A program made the translations under genes and the position numbers. From contig NZ_CACVAN010000001.1 in NCBI RefSeq assembly GCF_902726655.1, positions 1,364,001-1,428,000 on the forward strand: a stretch of DNA of 64,000 nt, given 5' to 3'. The DNA is from Virgibacillus ihumii (GTDB lineage Bacteria; Bacillota; Bacilli; Bacillales; Amphibacillaceae). This document shows, one piece after another, positions 24,997 to 33,190 of this stretch. The notes beneath the pieces were generated by a model that did not search any database, had not been told where the DNA came from, and saw only the letters and a list, made by a program, of their open reading frames with translations. Each line of letters begins with the position of its first letter. Within the stretch, counting starts at the first letter, position 1.

Positions 24997-26343
24997 CTAA
25001 TCCTTCGCTTTCTTTTCCCTCATCTTATCAATTATATCACTGGCCTTCTGCTTCTCTTCTTCAATACGTTTTTCCAGCTTATCTTCTTTCTTCTCGTTGA
25101 ATTTATCGATTTTTTCTTCTCTTGCTTCAATCATTTCCCTCACTTTATCTTCTTCCTCTTCAGATATCTTTTTCAAAGAGACCAGTTTCTCCATACCATC
25201 CAGCAACAGAGCATTTTCGTTCTGGATAATATCGCGAAAGTCAGCTGCAATTGCGTCCAGATCATCATTCATGTGAATGGCATCCCATGTCAAGTCAACA
25301 CCTTCCATAGCACTCCACATGTTTAGTTCAGCAGTTTCCACCGCTTCCTGGATATTGTTCTGGGCAACCTCAAAAATATCTGTACCAGAATCAACATTCG
25401 TGAAAGATCCACCGCCAGCTTCCGCTACTTTTTTTAGTTGAGCCTGTGCTTTGTTCCCAACATCAAAACCGATAATATTAACGGCAGTCGCGATACCTGA
25501 ATCATGCAGCTGTTTTGCCGCTTGTACCGGATTACCGCCGCACGTTTCTTCTCCATCACTGATAATATATACTACGTTCTTCACATTATCTCCTGAGTTT
25601 CCTTGCAAATCTTTCTTAGCTGCTTTAATAGATGCTGCCAATGGTGTCCATCCAGCAGGTTTAAATATCGATAGCGATTCACTGAATTTTTTCTTATCAT
25701 ATGTACTTAAAGGATAAACGACTTCCGTACTGCTGCAGGACATTTTCTTATCTTCCTGACTCCCGGTACCCTTATGCCCATAAACACGGAGCATTACTTT
25801 TGCATCTTTTGGAAGCTGAGAAACAAATTTTTTCAGTGATTTCTTGGCTGCTTTCATTTTCATCTCGCCACTCACATAAGCTCCCATACTGCCACTTGCA
25901 TCCATTAATAAGGCAACATGAAGTTTCTTGTATTCCTCCTGCTTTTTAGAATCACTACTGCCTTCCGGTGCTCCATCGACCAGAAATGATGGATTAAAAT
26001 TTTTGTATTTCTTCAAAGCCGGGCCATAATCTGCTGACAGATAATGAATTAAGTGATTATAGGCTTCATCGGCGGTCAGGTCTTTTGGTAACCTTTTCAG
26101 CGCACTAGACCATTTCTCCATGTTCTCTTCATCGGCTGAATAAAATTTCCCGGGACCTTCGTTTACCATTGCTTCCGGTTCGCTCGCTGCTTTTGGAGCT
26201 TTGGGCTCTTCCTTTTCTTCTTCTGCCTGATCGGACTGTTTATCTTTCTCCTTAGTAGCAGCCTGTTCATTGGTAGAGCATCCTGTTAACAAAAGTGTGA
26301 CCAAAAGAAAGATGATTGTAAACAATATACTGATACGCTTCAT
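24997..26343 (-). CDS. von Willebrand A lipoprotein 2
   Basis: A 448-residue lipoprotein: signal peptide MKRISILFTIIFLLVTLLLT with lipid Cys22, then an acidic E/K/P linker. The shared helical domain follows (RLPKDLTADEAYNHLIHYL), then a vWA domain with MIDAS DASGSM at 148-153, AGWTPLAAS and IISDGEETCGGNP. The paralogue signature VYGHKGTGS and the cysteine pair are present. The last 100 residues are highly charged coiled coil (SEEEEDKVREMIEAREEKID). I chose the ATG at 26343 because AAGAGGAGA precedes it and it gives a clean lipoprotein signal; the ORF extends in frame to 26418. Confidence 0.87.
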   Translation of the reverse strand: MKRISILFTIIFLLVTLLLTGCSTNEQAATKEKDKQSDQAEEEKEEPKAPKAASEPEAMVNEGPGKFYSADEENMEKWSSALKRLPKDLTADEAYNHLIHYLSADYGPALKKYKNFNPSFLVDGAPEGSSDSKKQEEYKKLHVALLMDASGSMGAYVSGEMKMKAAKKSLKKFVSQLPKDAKVMLRVYGHKGTGSQEDKKMSCSSTEVVYPLSTYDKKKFSESLSIFKPAGWTPLAASIKAAKKDLQGNSGDNVKNVVYIISDGEETCGGNPVQAAKQLHDSGIATAVNIIGFDVGNKAQAQLKKVAEAGGGSFTNVDSGTDIFEVAQNNIQEAVETAELNMWSAMEGVDLTWDAIHMNDDLDAIAADFRDIIQNENALLLDGMEKLVSLKKISEEEEDKVREMIEAREEKIDKFNEKKEDKLEKRIEEEKQKASDIIDKMREKKAKD

Positions 26344-26372
26344 TAATATCTCTCCTCTTAAAAAATAAAACT

Positions 26373-27269
26373 TTAATCTAAAGGCACTTTCAGAACGGCC
26401 TGTTGCTGATCGGCCCAATCTTCAATAAGATTTCCTGTCGTGTGCTGACCTTTCTTCCCGTATTGCTTCCATACATTTTCCCAACTGTATTCTGAAGGTT
26501 TAAATATAAACCGCAGCGTATAATTTTTTAGACTTTTTGATTGAGAAGGGTTCTCAATTTGTGCATGAAAAGTACCATCCGGGTTAACACGAATTTTGTC
26601 GCCGGAACCAGTCCTGGCACCTTCCGGACTAAGTATTGTTAGACTTAATTCACTACCCTCTATTAAATTACTCTTTCCATCTATAAATACAAGATTTTTA
26701 TTATATGTAGCATCGGCTTCCATTCGAATTTTTGATCACCATAATCTTCAGGTTTTTTCCAATCTGGCTTTGTAATTTCTTTAGTAGCAGACTTGCTATT
26801 ATTTAAAGGTAAAAAAACATTAGTACTGGCTTGTTTTCTGACCTCTTCTGAACTTTCATAAAGACGCACAAATGGACCTTTCAGATTTTTACCAAACTCC
26901 CTATATTTCTTTTTAATGGAATCAGATGTTGAATCTTCAGGACGAAACCTAATTTTTACATTTAGTCCATATTCGTACTCTTCCGGAATCTCAGTTTTAT
27001 ACACAAATGAACCATCCTGTCTGACCTTCCACGGTAAGATGATGGCTTTTATATGTTACAGACCCGTCAAATTGTACATTTAACGGTTCTTTCGCTTCTG
27101 TAGAATTATTATCTTTTTTACTTTCCTGCTCAGTCTCAGCTGACTCCCTGGATTCAGTGGACTCATTTGTTTTACCAGCATTCTCATTACCGCATCCGGA
27201 CAAAATAAATAATAATGTTATAATTGCAACTGTTAAATACCAGATTTTTTTCAAAAGATATACCTCCAT
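26373..27269 (-). pseudogene. lipoprotein gene interrupted by two compensating frameshifts
   Basis: Three overlapping reading frames together encode one ~298-residue lipoprotein. Segment 1 (27269-26997) has the signal IITLLFILSGCG and an acidic linker. Segment 2 (about 27004-26681) and segment 3 (26723-26373) continue it. Segments 1 and 3 are in the same frame; only the middle is shifted. The joins are an apparent extra G in ACAGGATGG near 27025, and one A too few in CAAAAATTCG near 26730. Repairing both gives QTDGSFVYKTEIPEEY and DQKIRMEADATYNK. Two similar beta-rich domains are then visible. This is a recent pseudogene or a sequencing error. Confidence 0.75.
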
Positions 27270-27450
27270 TTTCGTTCCGCATCATTATGACACACCATAT
27301 TCAGCAAAAATTATATGGTATCTGCCTTCATAGAATTACTGGCCTTCCACGTTTTTCAGTATTTTAAGCCATTCTTCCCTTTGCTCATCATTCATTGAAC
27401 TTCACCCTTAATAACCAATGCTTCTCATTCCAATATGTATACCTTCTTCA

Positions 27451-27488
27451 TAAAAGAAAAGGGAAAATGCTATAAACCATTTTCCCTT
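27451..27488 (-). terminator. Rho-independent terminator inside the Tad block
   Basis: On the minus strand AAGGGAAAATG pairs with CATTTTCCCTT, followed by TTTCTTTTA. It ends the unit running from cpaB and separates it from the downstream lipoprotein/vWA genes. The stretch 27289-27450 holds nothing else firm beyond a 19-codon ORF. Confidence 0.85.
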
Positions 27489-27495
27489 GTTCAAT

Positions 27496-27705
27496 TTATG
27501 ATGATGTTTTACCGTATTTTTCTTGGATTTGACTTATATGATTAGTTCGCATAACAGGTAATGCCGTTCCAACTACAAGAGCGGTTAATGGAAATCCTGC
27601 CGTACCTGACAACCATTCAAATACGGTAACTGGAACAAAGATGGCATAGATAAAAATCATCAATATCATGTAGAACCTCCGCCACTTCTTTTCAGATTTG
27701 GACAA
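27496..27705 (-). CDS. small two-helix membrane protein, unknown
   Basis: A 69-residue protein: basic start (MSKSEKKWRRFY), transmembrane helices at about 13-32 and 36-54, then a short polar tail (NHISQIQEKYGKTSS). The start is TTG at 27705, with AAAGGAG nine bases upstream. It is not recognised as a family. It is the last gene before the internal terminator of the Tad unit. A small membrane accessory of the pilus machine is possible but unsupported. Confidence 0.6.
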   Translation of the reverse strand: MSKSEKKWRRFYMILMIFIYAIFVPVTVFEWLSGTAGFPLTALVVGTALPVMRTNHISQIQEKYGKTSS

Positions 27706-27733
27706 TAATTACACTCTCCTTTATCAGAAATAT

Positions 27734-28246
27734 TTAGTTACTTTCTGTTTCAAGTTCTATATTATATTCCTCAACTAAACCCAAGAACTTCTCATCTGCT
27801 TTCTTTCCTAAATTTATAGCCTCTTTTAATTGTTTATTGGCTTTATCAACCAGTTCCTTTGCCTTTTTCTGACTAATACCTTCTCCCATTTTCTTAACTG
27901 CTTCGAATTTCATCTTTATACCCTTTTCCCATTTCTTAAATTGATCCAATCGCATTTGATGCAATTCCTTGACAACATCAGTTTTAGGTTCTTGCGACTT
28001 CATGTACTCTGTAATTTCCTGAACGATTGGCATTGCCTTTTCCTTCTGCATCTGATATGCAGCTTGAGGGTTTGCTTCTTGTAAGGATTGTTTAATAATT
28101 TTATCCAATTCTTTCCCTTTGTGATTCACATTTTTAAGATAGCTGTTATGATACTCAACAATTTCTTTCGCCTGATCAGAAGCACATGCAGTGAGCAGCA
28201 TGACTAGTGACAAGCCAATAAAGAATAAAACTTTTTTCATTCGCAT
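27734..28246 (-). CDS. helical lipoprotein, unknown
   Basis: A 170-residue lipoprotein. Signal KKVLFFIGLSLVMLLTAC gives lipid Cys21. The mature part is almost entirely charged helix (AKEIVEYHNSYLKNVNHKGK, LHQMRLDQFKKWEKGIKMKF, KAKELVDKANKQLKEAINLG), which suggests a long coiled coil or helical bundle on the outer membrane face. It resembles small YkyA-like lipoproteins only in general character. GGGAG precedes ATG. It lies directly downstream of the TadG-like gene and is probably cotranscribed. Confidence 0.7.
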   Translation of the reverse strand: MRMKKVLFFIGLSLVMLLTACASDQAKEIVEYHNSYLKNVNHKGKELDKIIKQSLQEANPQAAYQMQKEKAMPIVQEITEYMKSQEPKTDVVKELHQMRLDQFKKWEKGIKMKFEAVKKMGEGISQKKAKELVDKANKQLKEAINLGKKADEKFLGLVEEYNIELETESN

Positions 28247-28263
28247 TTATGATTCTCCCTCTA

Positions 28264-28932
28264 TTAATTAAGTGGAATTGTATTACTATAATTCCAAACC
28301 TCATCCAGAAAATCTATTTTAGGACCGGCCGACTCCTGATAGACATTCTCCTTAATGCCTTCCATATATTCATCAAATGAGATACCTTCCATTTCATTAG
28401 CTGCTCTTACATAAAATTGGTTATTACGAATATATAAAACCGCGCCTTCCAATTTTCCACCATTATCTGTAATTGTTTCCTTCACTTCATTGATTACTTT
28501 TTGTTCGATATTCTTATTCCGGAGCAGTTCATGTAATTTCTGCCTGACAACTTCCTTATTTAACTCCTCTGTTAATACTTGATCAAATGCTTCAACCTCA
28601 ATTTCATTCCGGGACCAGTCACTATATCCTCCGCTGTTTGCCAGTACAGTTGCCCTATCATCCACATCTTCTTCAATATTTTTGAAGAAGGCTTGAAGTG
28701 CGCCTTCTAAGGTATCATGTTCATAATCATAAATAACTTTCCGAACCTCTTCATAAAGCACACTTGATCCAGATAAACTTGCCTGCTGAACTGTTGTTGC
28801 TGAATCCTCTTTTGTGGCAAGTGCAGCCCCTAAATTTAATACAAAAACAAGCAGAATCATAATGATGCTCAACATACCAAGGACAAAAAGAGCAATATTT
28901 CCATCTTCGTTCCTGATAGATTTCCACATCAT
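28264..28932 (-). CDS. TadG-like pseudopilin/pilus assembly protein
   Basis: A 222-residue protein with a pilin-like N-terminus: MMWKSIRNEDGNIALFVLGM, then IIMILLVFVLNLGAALATKE as the single hydrophobic helix, and a long soluble domain. The Flp/TadE cleavage pattern G|xxxxE is incomplete, since position +5 after Gly is Phe. This fits TadG-type proteins (Tad-like Flp pilus-assembly), which often escape processing. No vWA domain is present within it; vWA functions here are on separate lipoproteins. It overlaps the tadE end by 4 bases. Confidence 0.7.
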   Translation of the reverse strand: MMWKSIRNEDGNIALFVLGMLSIIMILLVFVLNLGAALATKEDSATTVQQASLSGSSVLYEEVRKVIYDYEHDTLEGALQAFFKNIEEDVDDRATVLANSGGYSDWSRNEIEVEAFDQVLTEELNKEVVRQKLHELLRNKNIEQKVINEVKETITDNGGKLEGAVLYIRNNQFYVRAANEMEGISFDEYMEGIKENVYQESAGPKIDFLDEVWNYSNTIPLN

Positions 28933-29333
28933 TCAATCACCCTGCCATAGGCTGTCGTTGAATATGGAACAGAAGGCAATGGATAACCAAAAATTTCTTC
29001 AGGTAAAAAGAGGAGATGAATATTAACACTTACATTGGCGGAAAATTCCTTATTTCCTAAACCGGATCCAGAAATAGATGTTGTCTGAAGATAACTGCCG
29101 GTAGATGATAATATTTCGCTGGCAGCATCACTCGCCTCTGCAGGGTTTTTTGTCACGGAATACACCGTAGCATATTCATTTGCAGCGGACTGCGTAACGA
29201 GTACAGCATTGATACCAACAACAAATTGGACAATAATCATTAGCAACATCAGAGCCAAGGGTACAATCCCCAGGAACTCAATTGTAGCTGATCCATCTTC
29301 ACTTTTAACTTTTTCTTTCCACCATTTAAGCAT
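28929..29333 (-). CDS. tadE: TadE-family pseudopilin
   Basis: A 134-residue pseudopilin. The prepilin site is G14|SATIEF with Glu19 at +5, followed by the hydrophobic helix GIVPLALMLLMIIVQFVVGI. The globular part is serine/glycine-rich. In Tad systems TadE is cleaved by the TadV prepilin peptidase and joins the pilus base or tip. No tadV lies in this window. The stop overlaps the start of the TadG-like gene, indicating coupling. Confidence 0.85.
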   Translation of the reverse strand: MLKWWKEKVKSEDGSATIEFLGIVPLALMLLMIIVQFVVGINAVLVTQSAANEYATVYSVTKNPAEASDAASEILSSTGSYLQTTSISGSGLGNKEFSANVSVNIHLLFLPEEIFGYPLPSVPYSTTAYGRVIE

Positions 29334-29367
29334 CTTAAACTCTCCTACCCTTTTATATTGACAGCAT

Positions 29368-30186
29368 CTATAATTTCGGATGTCGAATATCCTTTTTCAT
29401 GGAATTAATACGCTTTTTTTGTCCCGTATAAAAATATTCCCATACAGCTTCCTTGTGTTCGTTTTTTGTCATATTTTCCAAACCTTCAACGTAAGTTACG
29501 CTATTAATTTCTTTTGCCAATTTCCGTTCGCCTCTCGCAAACTCTTTTATATATTGATTAGTTTCAAAGTTGGATGAATTTTTTATAGAATCATTACTTT
29601 TTCGAATTTGTTCCGCTTTTTCAAATAAGTTTATTGCATCCTGATTAATTAACAACTGCTTATATTGTATATAATCCATTTCCAGAAATACTTCTTTAGT
29701 ATAATCGATATCTTCAGGTAAAAATCCGAAACCTTTTTCTTCCTTCTCTTTATAATAATCCATATATTCATTCATAAGATTGATATGTTTTTCTTGAAGT
29801 TCTATCTGAGTATTTAATGCTTCCAAGCAAGAATGATAGATTTGCTGTTCATTTTCAGATAGCGATGCGTTATCAAGAACACTGCTAAAAAAATCCCTTG
29901 TTGTATAAAATGCTTTCATATTAATGTTTTTACGCTGTCCACCATAATTTATAATATTCGAGGATAAAACCAACAAAAACAGCATCGATTCTAATGCATT
30001 GTTATACTCTTCTATAGTGGAATTTGAATTAGTTGATAAAAGTACCATTGTTGTTTTGTTGGTTATCCTCTTTTGATAATAAACGAGATAAAATTCATCT
30101 CCATTTACATGAAGGTGATGTGGATTAAATTTAATTTTCTCGAATAACCTCTTATATTTTCTGGCTTTAACTTCTAATTCGTTCAT
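29368..30186 (-). CDS. paralogous cytoplasmic partner protein B, unknown
   Basis: About 272 residues, no signal peptide or membrane helix, helix-rich. It is a paralogue of the protein at 32302-33129: both have a KxxKRxxE start, an NP...FYLVYY/FFVNYY strand, DYIQYKQL in the middle and a TK-EH-EA ... FY ... KR segment, ending R-x-PK. No known family is recognised. Each copy lies directly downstream of a W-x-G/NGT repeat protein, so a dedicated chaperone, regulator or immunity role is possible. I chose the ATG at 30186 because GGGGATG lies upstream; GTG at 30204 is an alternative. Confidence 0.6.
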   Translation of the reverse strand: MNELEVKARKYKRLFEKIKFNPHHLHVNGDEFYLVYYQKRITNKTTMVLLSTNSNSTIEEYNNALESMLFLLVLSSNIINYGGQRKNINMKAFYTTRDFFSSVLDNASLSENEQQIYHSCLEALNTQIELQEKHINLMNEYMDYYKEKEEKGFGFLPEDIDYTKEVFLEMDYIQYKQLLINQDAINLFEKAEQIRKSNDSIKNSSNFETNQYIKEFARGERKLAKEINSVTYVEGLENMTKNEHKEAVWEYFYTGQKKRINSMKKDIRHPKL

Positions 30187-30234
30187 TCTGAGCATCATCC
30201 CCACATTATATTACTAAATGTAACTGTCTAACCT

Positions 30235-31482
30235 TTAAAACCATCCTGTTACTGTATCCCAAGCACTTGATGCTACATTTTTAATAGCATTTCCGGCCTT
30301 TTTAGCAAGATGTTTTCCGGTATCCCACAAATTACCCTTCCAATTATCCGCAAATAATTTAACACCTTTGGATACCACCCAAATGCCAGCACCAACTGCT
30401 ACCATACCGGCACCGATTGCCTGACCGCCTGGTATGGCTGAAGTCACAACTCCAGCGTTCATCAAAGTGTTTCCTAAACTCGCCGTTGCATCAGCTACAG
30501 CAGACGTTTTTTCCGCTCCGGAGGCATCACTTGTTAAAACATCATACGCCTTAGCACCTTTGTATCCAGTTTCGAACGCGGAAACTCCAGTACCTACAAC
30601 TGCTGCAGCAACATTCAATTTCGATAATGCCCCGACAGGAGCTGCAGGCGGGGTAAAATTATCTGCAACATTTGCAGCATCACGCAAACTATCTGCTGTA
30701 TTAGCGACATCCTGTGCGTTATCTGCCATCGTAGCAAATTTACGTGCAGTTCGGAAATCCTGGACACCCTTAACACCATCAGCCACATGTGTATATGTAT
30801 CGTACATACTGTTTATAGCATTATTTCCAACTCCAAGTTTAACCCCGTTCATAAGTAAATTGGAATAAAATCTGCCACCATAATTAAATTTAGGATTATA
30901 ACCAAGATCTTTTAAATTTTGATAGGTTTGAAAATCGCCAATTAACTTTGCCTGACCCATCACCACATCGTTTAAAATATACTTGCCAACGTTATATTCC
31001 TGTGGAAGTTTTGGGTATTCTTCAAGTCCAATATCATTATTAGTTCCATTACCGTTAGTGCCGCTTCCGTTTGTTCCATTTCCTTCCGTTCCATTGCCGT
31101 TGGTGCCGTTTCCGCTCGTTCCATTCCCTTCTGTTCCATTGCCGTTGGTGCCGTCTCCATTCGTTCCATTTCCTGCTGTTCCATTGCCATTGGTGCCGTT
31201 TCCGTTCGTTCCATTCCCTTCCCAACTTTTACCTTCCCATGGGTTCCCTGACCACAGTAAGCTGTCTCCATCCCAGGAGTTTCCTTCCCAAGAATCACCT
31301 GACCATGTATTACCAGACCATTTTAAATTATTACCATCCCAAGAATTTCCTTCCCAAGGATTACCTTCCCAGGTATTTCCCTCCCATGGTCCAACAGCAT
31401 AAGAAAGAGGAGTAAGTACAGGTTGAAAGATAACAAAAATTATCGCCAATGAAACTAATACTTTTTTAATCAATCCGCTCAT
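30235..31482 (-). CDS. secreted W-x-G / NGT repeat protein B
   Basis: A 415-residue exported protein. The signal peptide is MSGLIKKVLVSLAIIFVIFQ with likely cleavage after SYA (29|30). Residues ~31-90 are pentads of the type W-E-G-N-S (PWEGN, TWEGN, SWDGN, TWSGD, SWDGD). Residues ~91-148 are N-G-T repeats (GNGTNGNGTNG, with T/E/A/S variation). A ~260-residue C-terminal domain is shared with protein A, including KLNVAAAVVGTGVSAF, LMNAGVVTSAIPGG, a glycine-rich hydrophobic segment (IGAGMVAVGAGIWVVSK) and an amphipathic basic end. No LPXTG sorting signal. A surface adhesin, matrix or membrane-acting protein is possible. Confidence 0.75.
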   Translation of the reverse strand: MSGLIKKVLVSLAIIFVIFQPVLTPLSYAVGPWEGNTWEGNPWEGNSWDGNNLKWSGNTWSGDSWEGNSWDGDSLLWSGNPWEGKSWEGNGTNGNGTNGNGTAGNGTNGDGTNGNGTEGNGTSGNGTNGNGTEGNGTNGSGTNGNGTNNDIGLEEYPKLPQEYNVGKYILNDVVMGQAKLIGDFQTYQNLKDLGYNPKFNYGGRFYSNLLMNGVKLGVGNNAINSMYDTYTHVADGVKGVQDFRTARKFATMADNAQDVANTADSLRDAANVADNFTPPAAPVGALSKLNVAAAVVGTGVSAFETGYKGAKAYDVLTSDASGAEKTSAVADATASLGNTLMNAGVVTSAIPGGQAIGAGMVAVGAGIWVVSKGVKLFADNWKGNLWDTGKHLAKKAGNAIKNVASSAWDTVTGWF

Positions 31483-31534
31483 AATCTTCCCTCATTTCCA
31501 GAATGAATAATTGCACTCAGATGAATACGTACAT

Positions 31535-32248
31535 TCAACTGTTTTCAGAAACATTAACATCTAAAATTTCCAACGACGCTCGCCACTTAATTATATAAGA
31601 TGTTGTAAGTATAACGATGAAAGGAAAGATAAGAATATTCAATGTCATTTGAGTAATCATCTGTGCTGCAAAAGAAGAAGTAATATTAAACAGCTGATAG
31701 GTTATGAAAATACCAATTAATAGCTCAGCAGTTCCGGTTATAATGAGTATCAGTAAAATCTTAAATAAGTTCTTTTTGCCAATACGAAAACCTTCTTTAT
31801 AAGATTTCCATACTGACTTATTATCAAATACACTTATGTAAGGAACTGGAAAGAATAATGACAAAATAATTAAACCTGGTATTAGAAATAACATAAACCC
31901 TATAGTAGTGAGAGTAGATATAATACAAGCAAATACAAAAACGGTAAATCCTTTAGTTAAAAAGCTAAATATAGACTGGCGTAAGTTATTTTCAACACCC
32001 TTATATTCGTTATATACAAACTGAATATAAGGAACCTGCGCATATAAGAAAAACAGTAATGTTAATAGCCCATAATAGATGTCCGCAAAGGAATAAACAT
32101 TAGAGTAACTTGGGGTTATAGCATATATGTAGTTTGTTATAAATGAATGCAGCATGAGTAAAGGCAAGGTTGTAGTTAACATTAAAACAAGTATTTTTTC
32201 AAATTTACCTGTATAGACTTCCCATGCATTGATTAATGGTTTTTCCAT
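31535..32248 (-). CDS. polytopic membrane protein, YciC/DUF975-like
   Basis: A 237-residue protein with six predicted helices, for example ILVLMLTTTLPLLMLHSFIT, IYYGLLTLLFFLYAQV, FVFACIISTLTTIGFMLFLI and LLILIITGTAELLIGIFI. The loop DNKSVWKSYKEGFRIGKKNL resembles the polar loop of YciC/DUF975-like integral membrane proteins. The function is unknown. CAAGGAG precedes the ATG. It lies between the two repeat-protein modules and may help export or membrane placement of the secreted products; that is inference. Confidence 0.65.
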   Translation of the reverse strand: MEKPLINAWEVYTGKFEKILVLMLTTTLPLLMLHSFITNYIYAITPSYSNVYSFADIYYGLLTLLFFLYAQVPYIQFVYNEYKGVENNLRQSIFSFLTKGFTVFVFACIISTLTTIGFMLFLIPGLIILSLFFPVPYISVFDNKSVWKSYKEGFRIGKKNLFKILLILIITGTAELLIGIFITYQLFNITSSFAAQMITQMTLNILIFPFIVILTTSYIIKWRASLEILDVNVSENS

Positions 32249-32301
32249 GGTATTCTCCTTGTCGGCTTTTAATTAAGTTATATAAAAACAGCAATTATAA
32301 C

Positions 32302-33129
32302 CTACTTTGGATAACGCATTCTTTTTCTGGAAGAAGCATTTGTCTCAGCCAAGTTTCTATAAAAGTCTTTTATAGCACCTTCAATGTGCTCTTCTTTCGT
32401 TAATGTTTCCATGTCCGTCTGAAATTTAAGACTATCTATTCTTTTACGTTGCCTGCCCTGGTTAATAGAAAATTCCTCTAAATAACTTCTTACAGCATTT
32501 GTTTTATATTTCTTTAACTCCGGTATTTCTAATTCTTTAATATATTTAAATTTTGGTATAGACTCATAGTTAGCGACTAATTGCTTGTATTGAATATAGT
32601 CTATTTCACCCATGTAATTGACTGCTTCTTCAATATCTGAATTTGTAAAGTTTTCTATAAATCCCTCATGGAATTTTTTTGTTTTTTGATAAAACTCTTC
32701 ATATATTTTACCAAGGCGATCTTGCAAATCTAAAATCAAGTTTATTCTTTCAAGACAATAAGCAATTTCTTTTTTGTCCTCTTGTTTTAAGTAATTCTCT
32801 CCATTGTTTAAAACATCAGTAAAAAATTGTTGTAACGTAGTAAACGCATGCATATCAGCAGTTGCTTTTTCGGCACCAAATGACATAATCGATACTGTAA
32901 GTTGAGCATATTCCATTAATGCATCGTATGCCATCAAGTATTCACTTTTTTCGGCCTTGGAGGTTGGAGAAACCACCGCGCAATCAGTCATTTTCTTTCC
33001 TCTATAATAATTAACAAAAAAGTATTGGTTATTATTAATTAAAAAAGAACCGGGATTAATAGTAAATGATTCTAAAAATCTTTTGTGTTTTTTAGCTTCT
33101 TTCTTAACCAGTGGATTATCATAATACAT
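32302..33129 (-). CDS. paralogous cytoplasmic partner protein A, unknown
   Basis: About 275 residues, a soluble charged helix-rich protein. It is a paralogue of the protein at 29368-30186: KKHKRFLESFTINPGSF, YFFVNYYRGKKM, MGEIDYIQYKQLVANYE and TLTKEEHIEGAIKDFYRN, with a C-terminal RMRYPK. The low but patterned identity suggests an old duplication, and its partner gene is the repeat protein just upstream. No catalytic motif is seen. The ATG at 33129 is chosen; the GTG at 33138 is equally weak in ribosome binding site. Confidence 0.6.
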   Translation of the reverse strand: MYYDNPLVKKEAKKHKRFLESFTINPGSFLINNNQYFFVNYYRGKKMTDCAVVSPTSKAEKSEYLMAYDALMEYAQLTVSIMSFGAEKATADMHAFTTLQQFFTDVLNNGENYLKQEDKKEIAYCLERINLILDLQDRLGKIYEEFYQKTKKFHEGFIENFTNSDIEEAVNYMGEIDYIQYKQLVANYESIPKFKYIKELEIPELKKYKTNAVRSYLEEFSINQGRQRKRIDSLKFQTDMETLTKEEHIEGAIKDFYRNLAETNASSRKRMRYPK

Positions 33130-33190
33130 TGTTATCACTCACTTCAGATTGGGTTTAAAGTTAACAGAAATGAGCTAGTGCTCACCTCTG

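Noticed and set aside
27336..27395. 19-codon ORF (MNDEQREEWLKILKNVEGQ) with a reasonable ribosome binding site
   Set aside because: Too short to support as a gene without expression or conservation data; it lies downstream of the internal terminator.
30983..31415. Two long plus-strand ORFs opposite repeat protein B
   Set aside because: They are antisense shadows of the repetitive coding sequence; the proline/serine/leucine and histidine-rich peptides are reverse translations of W-x-G and NGT codons.
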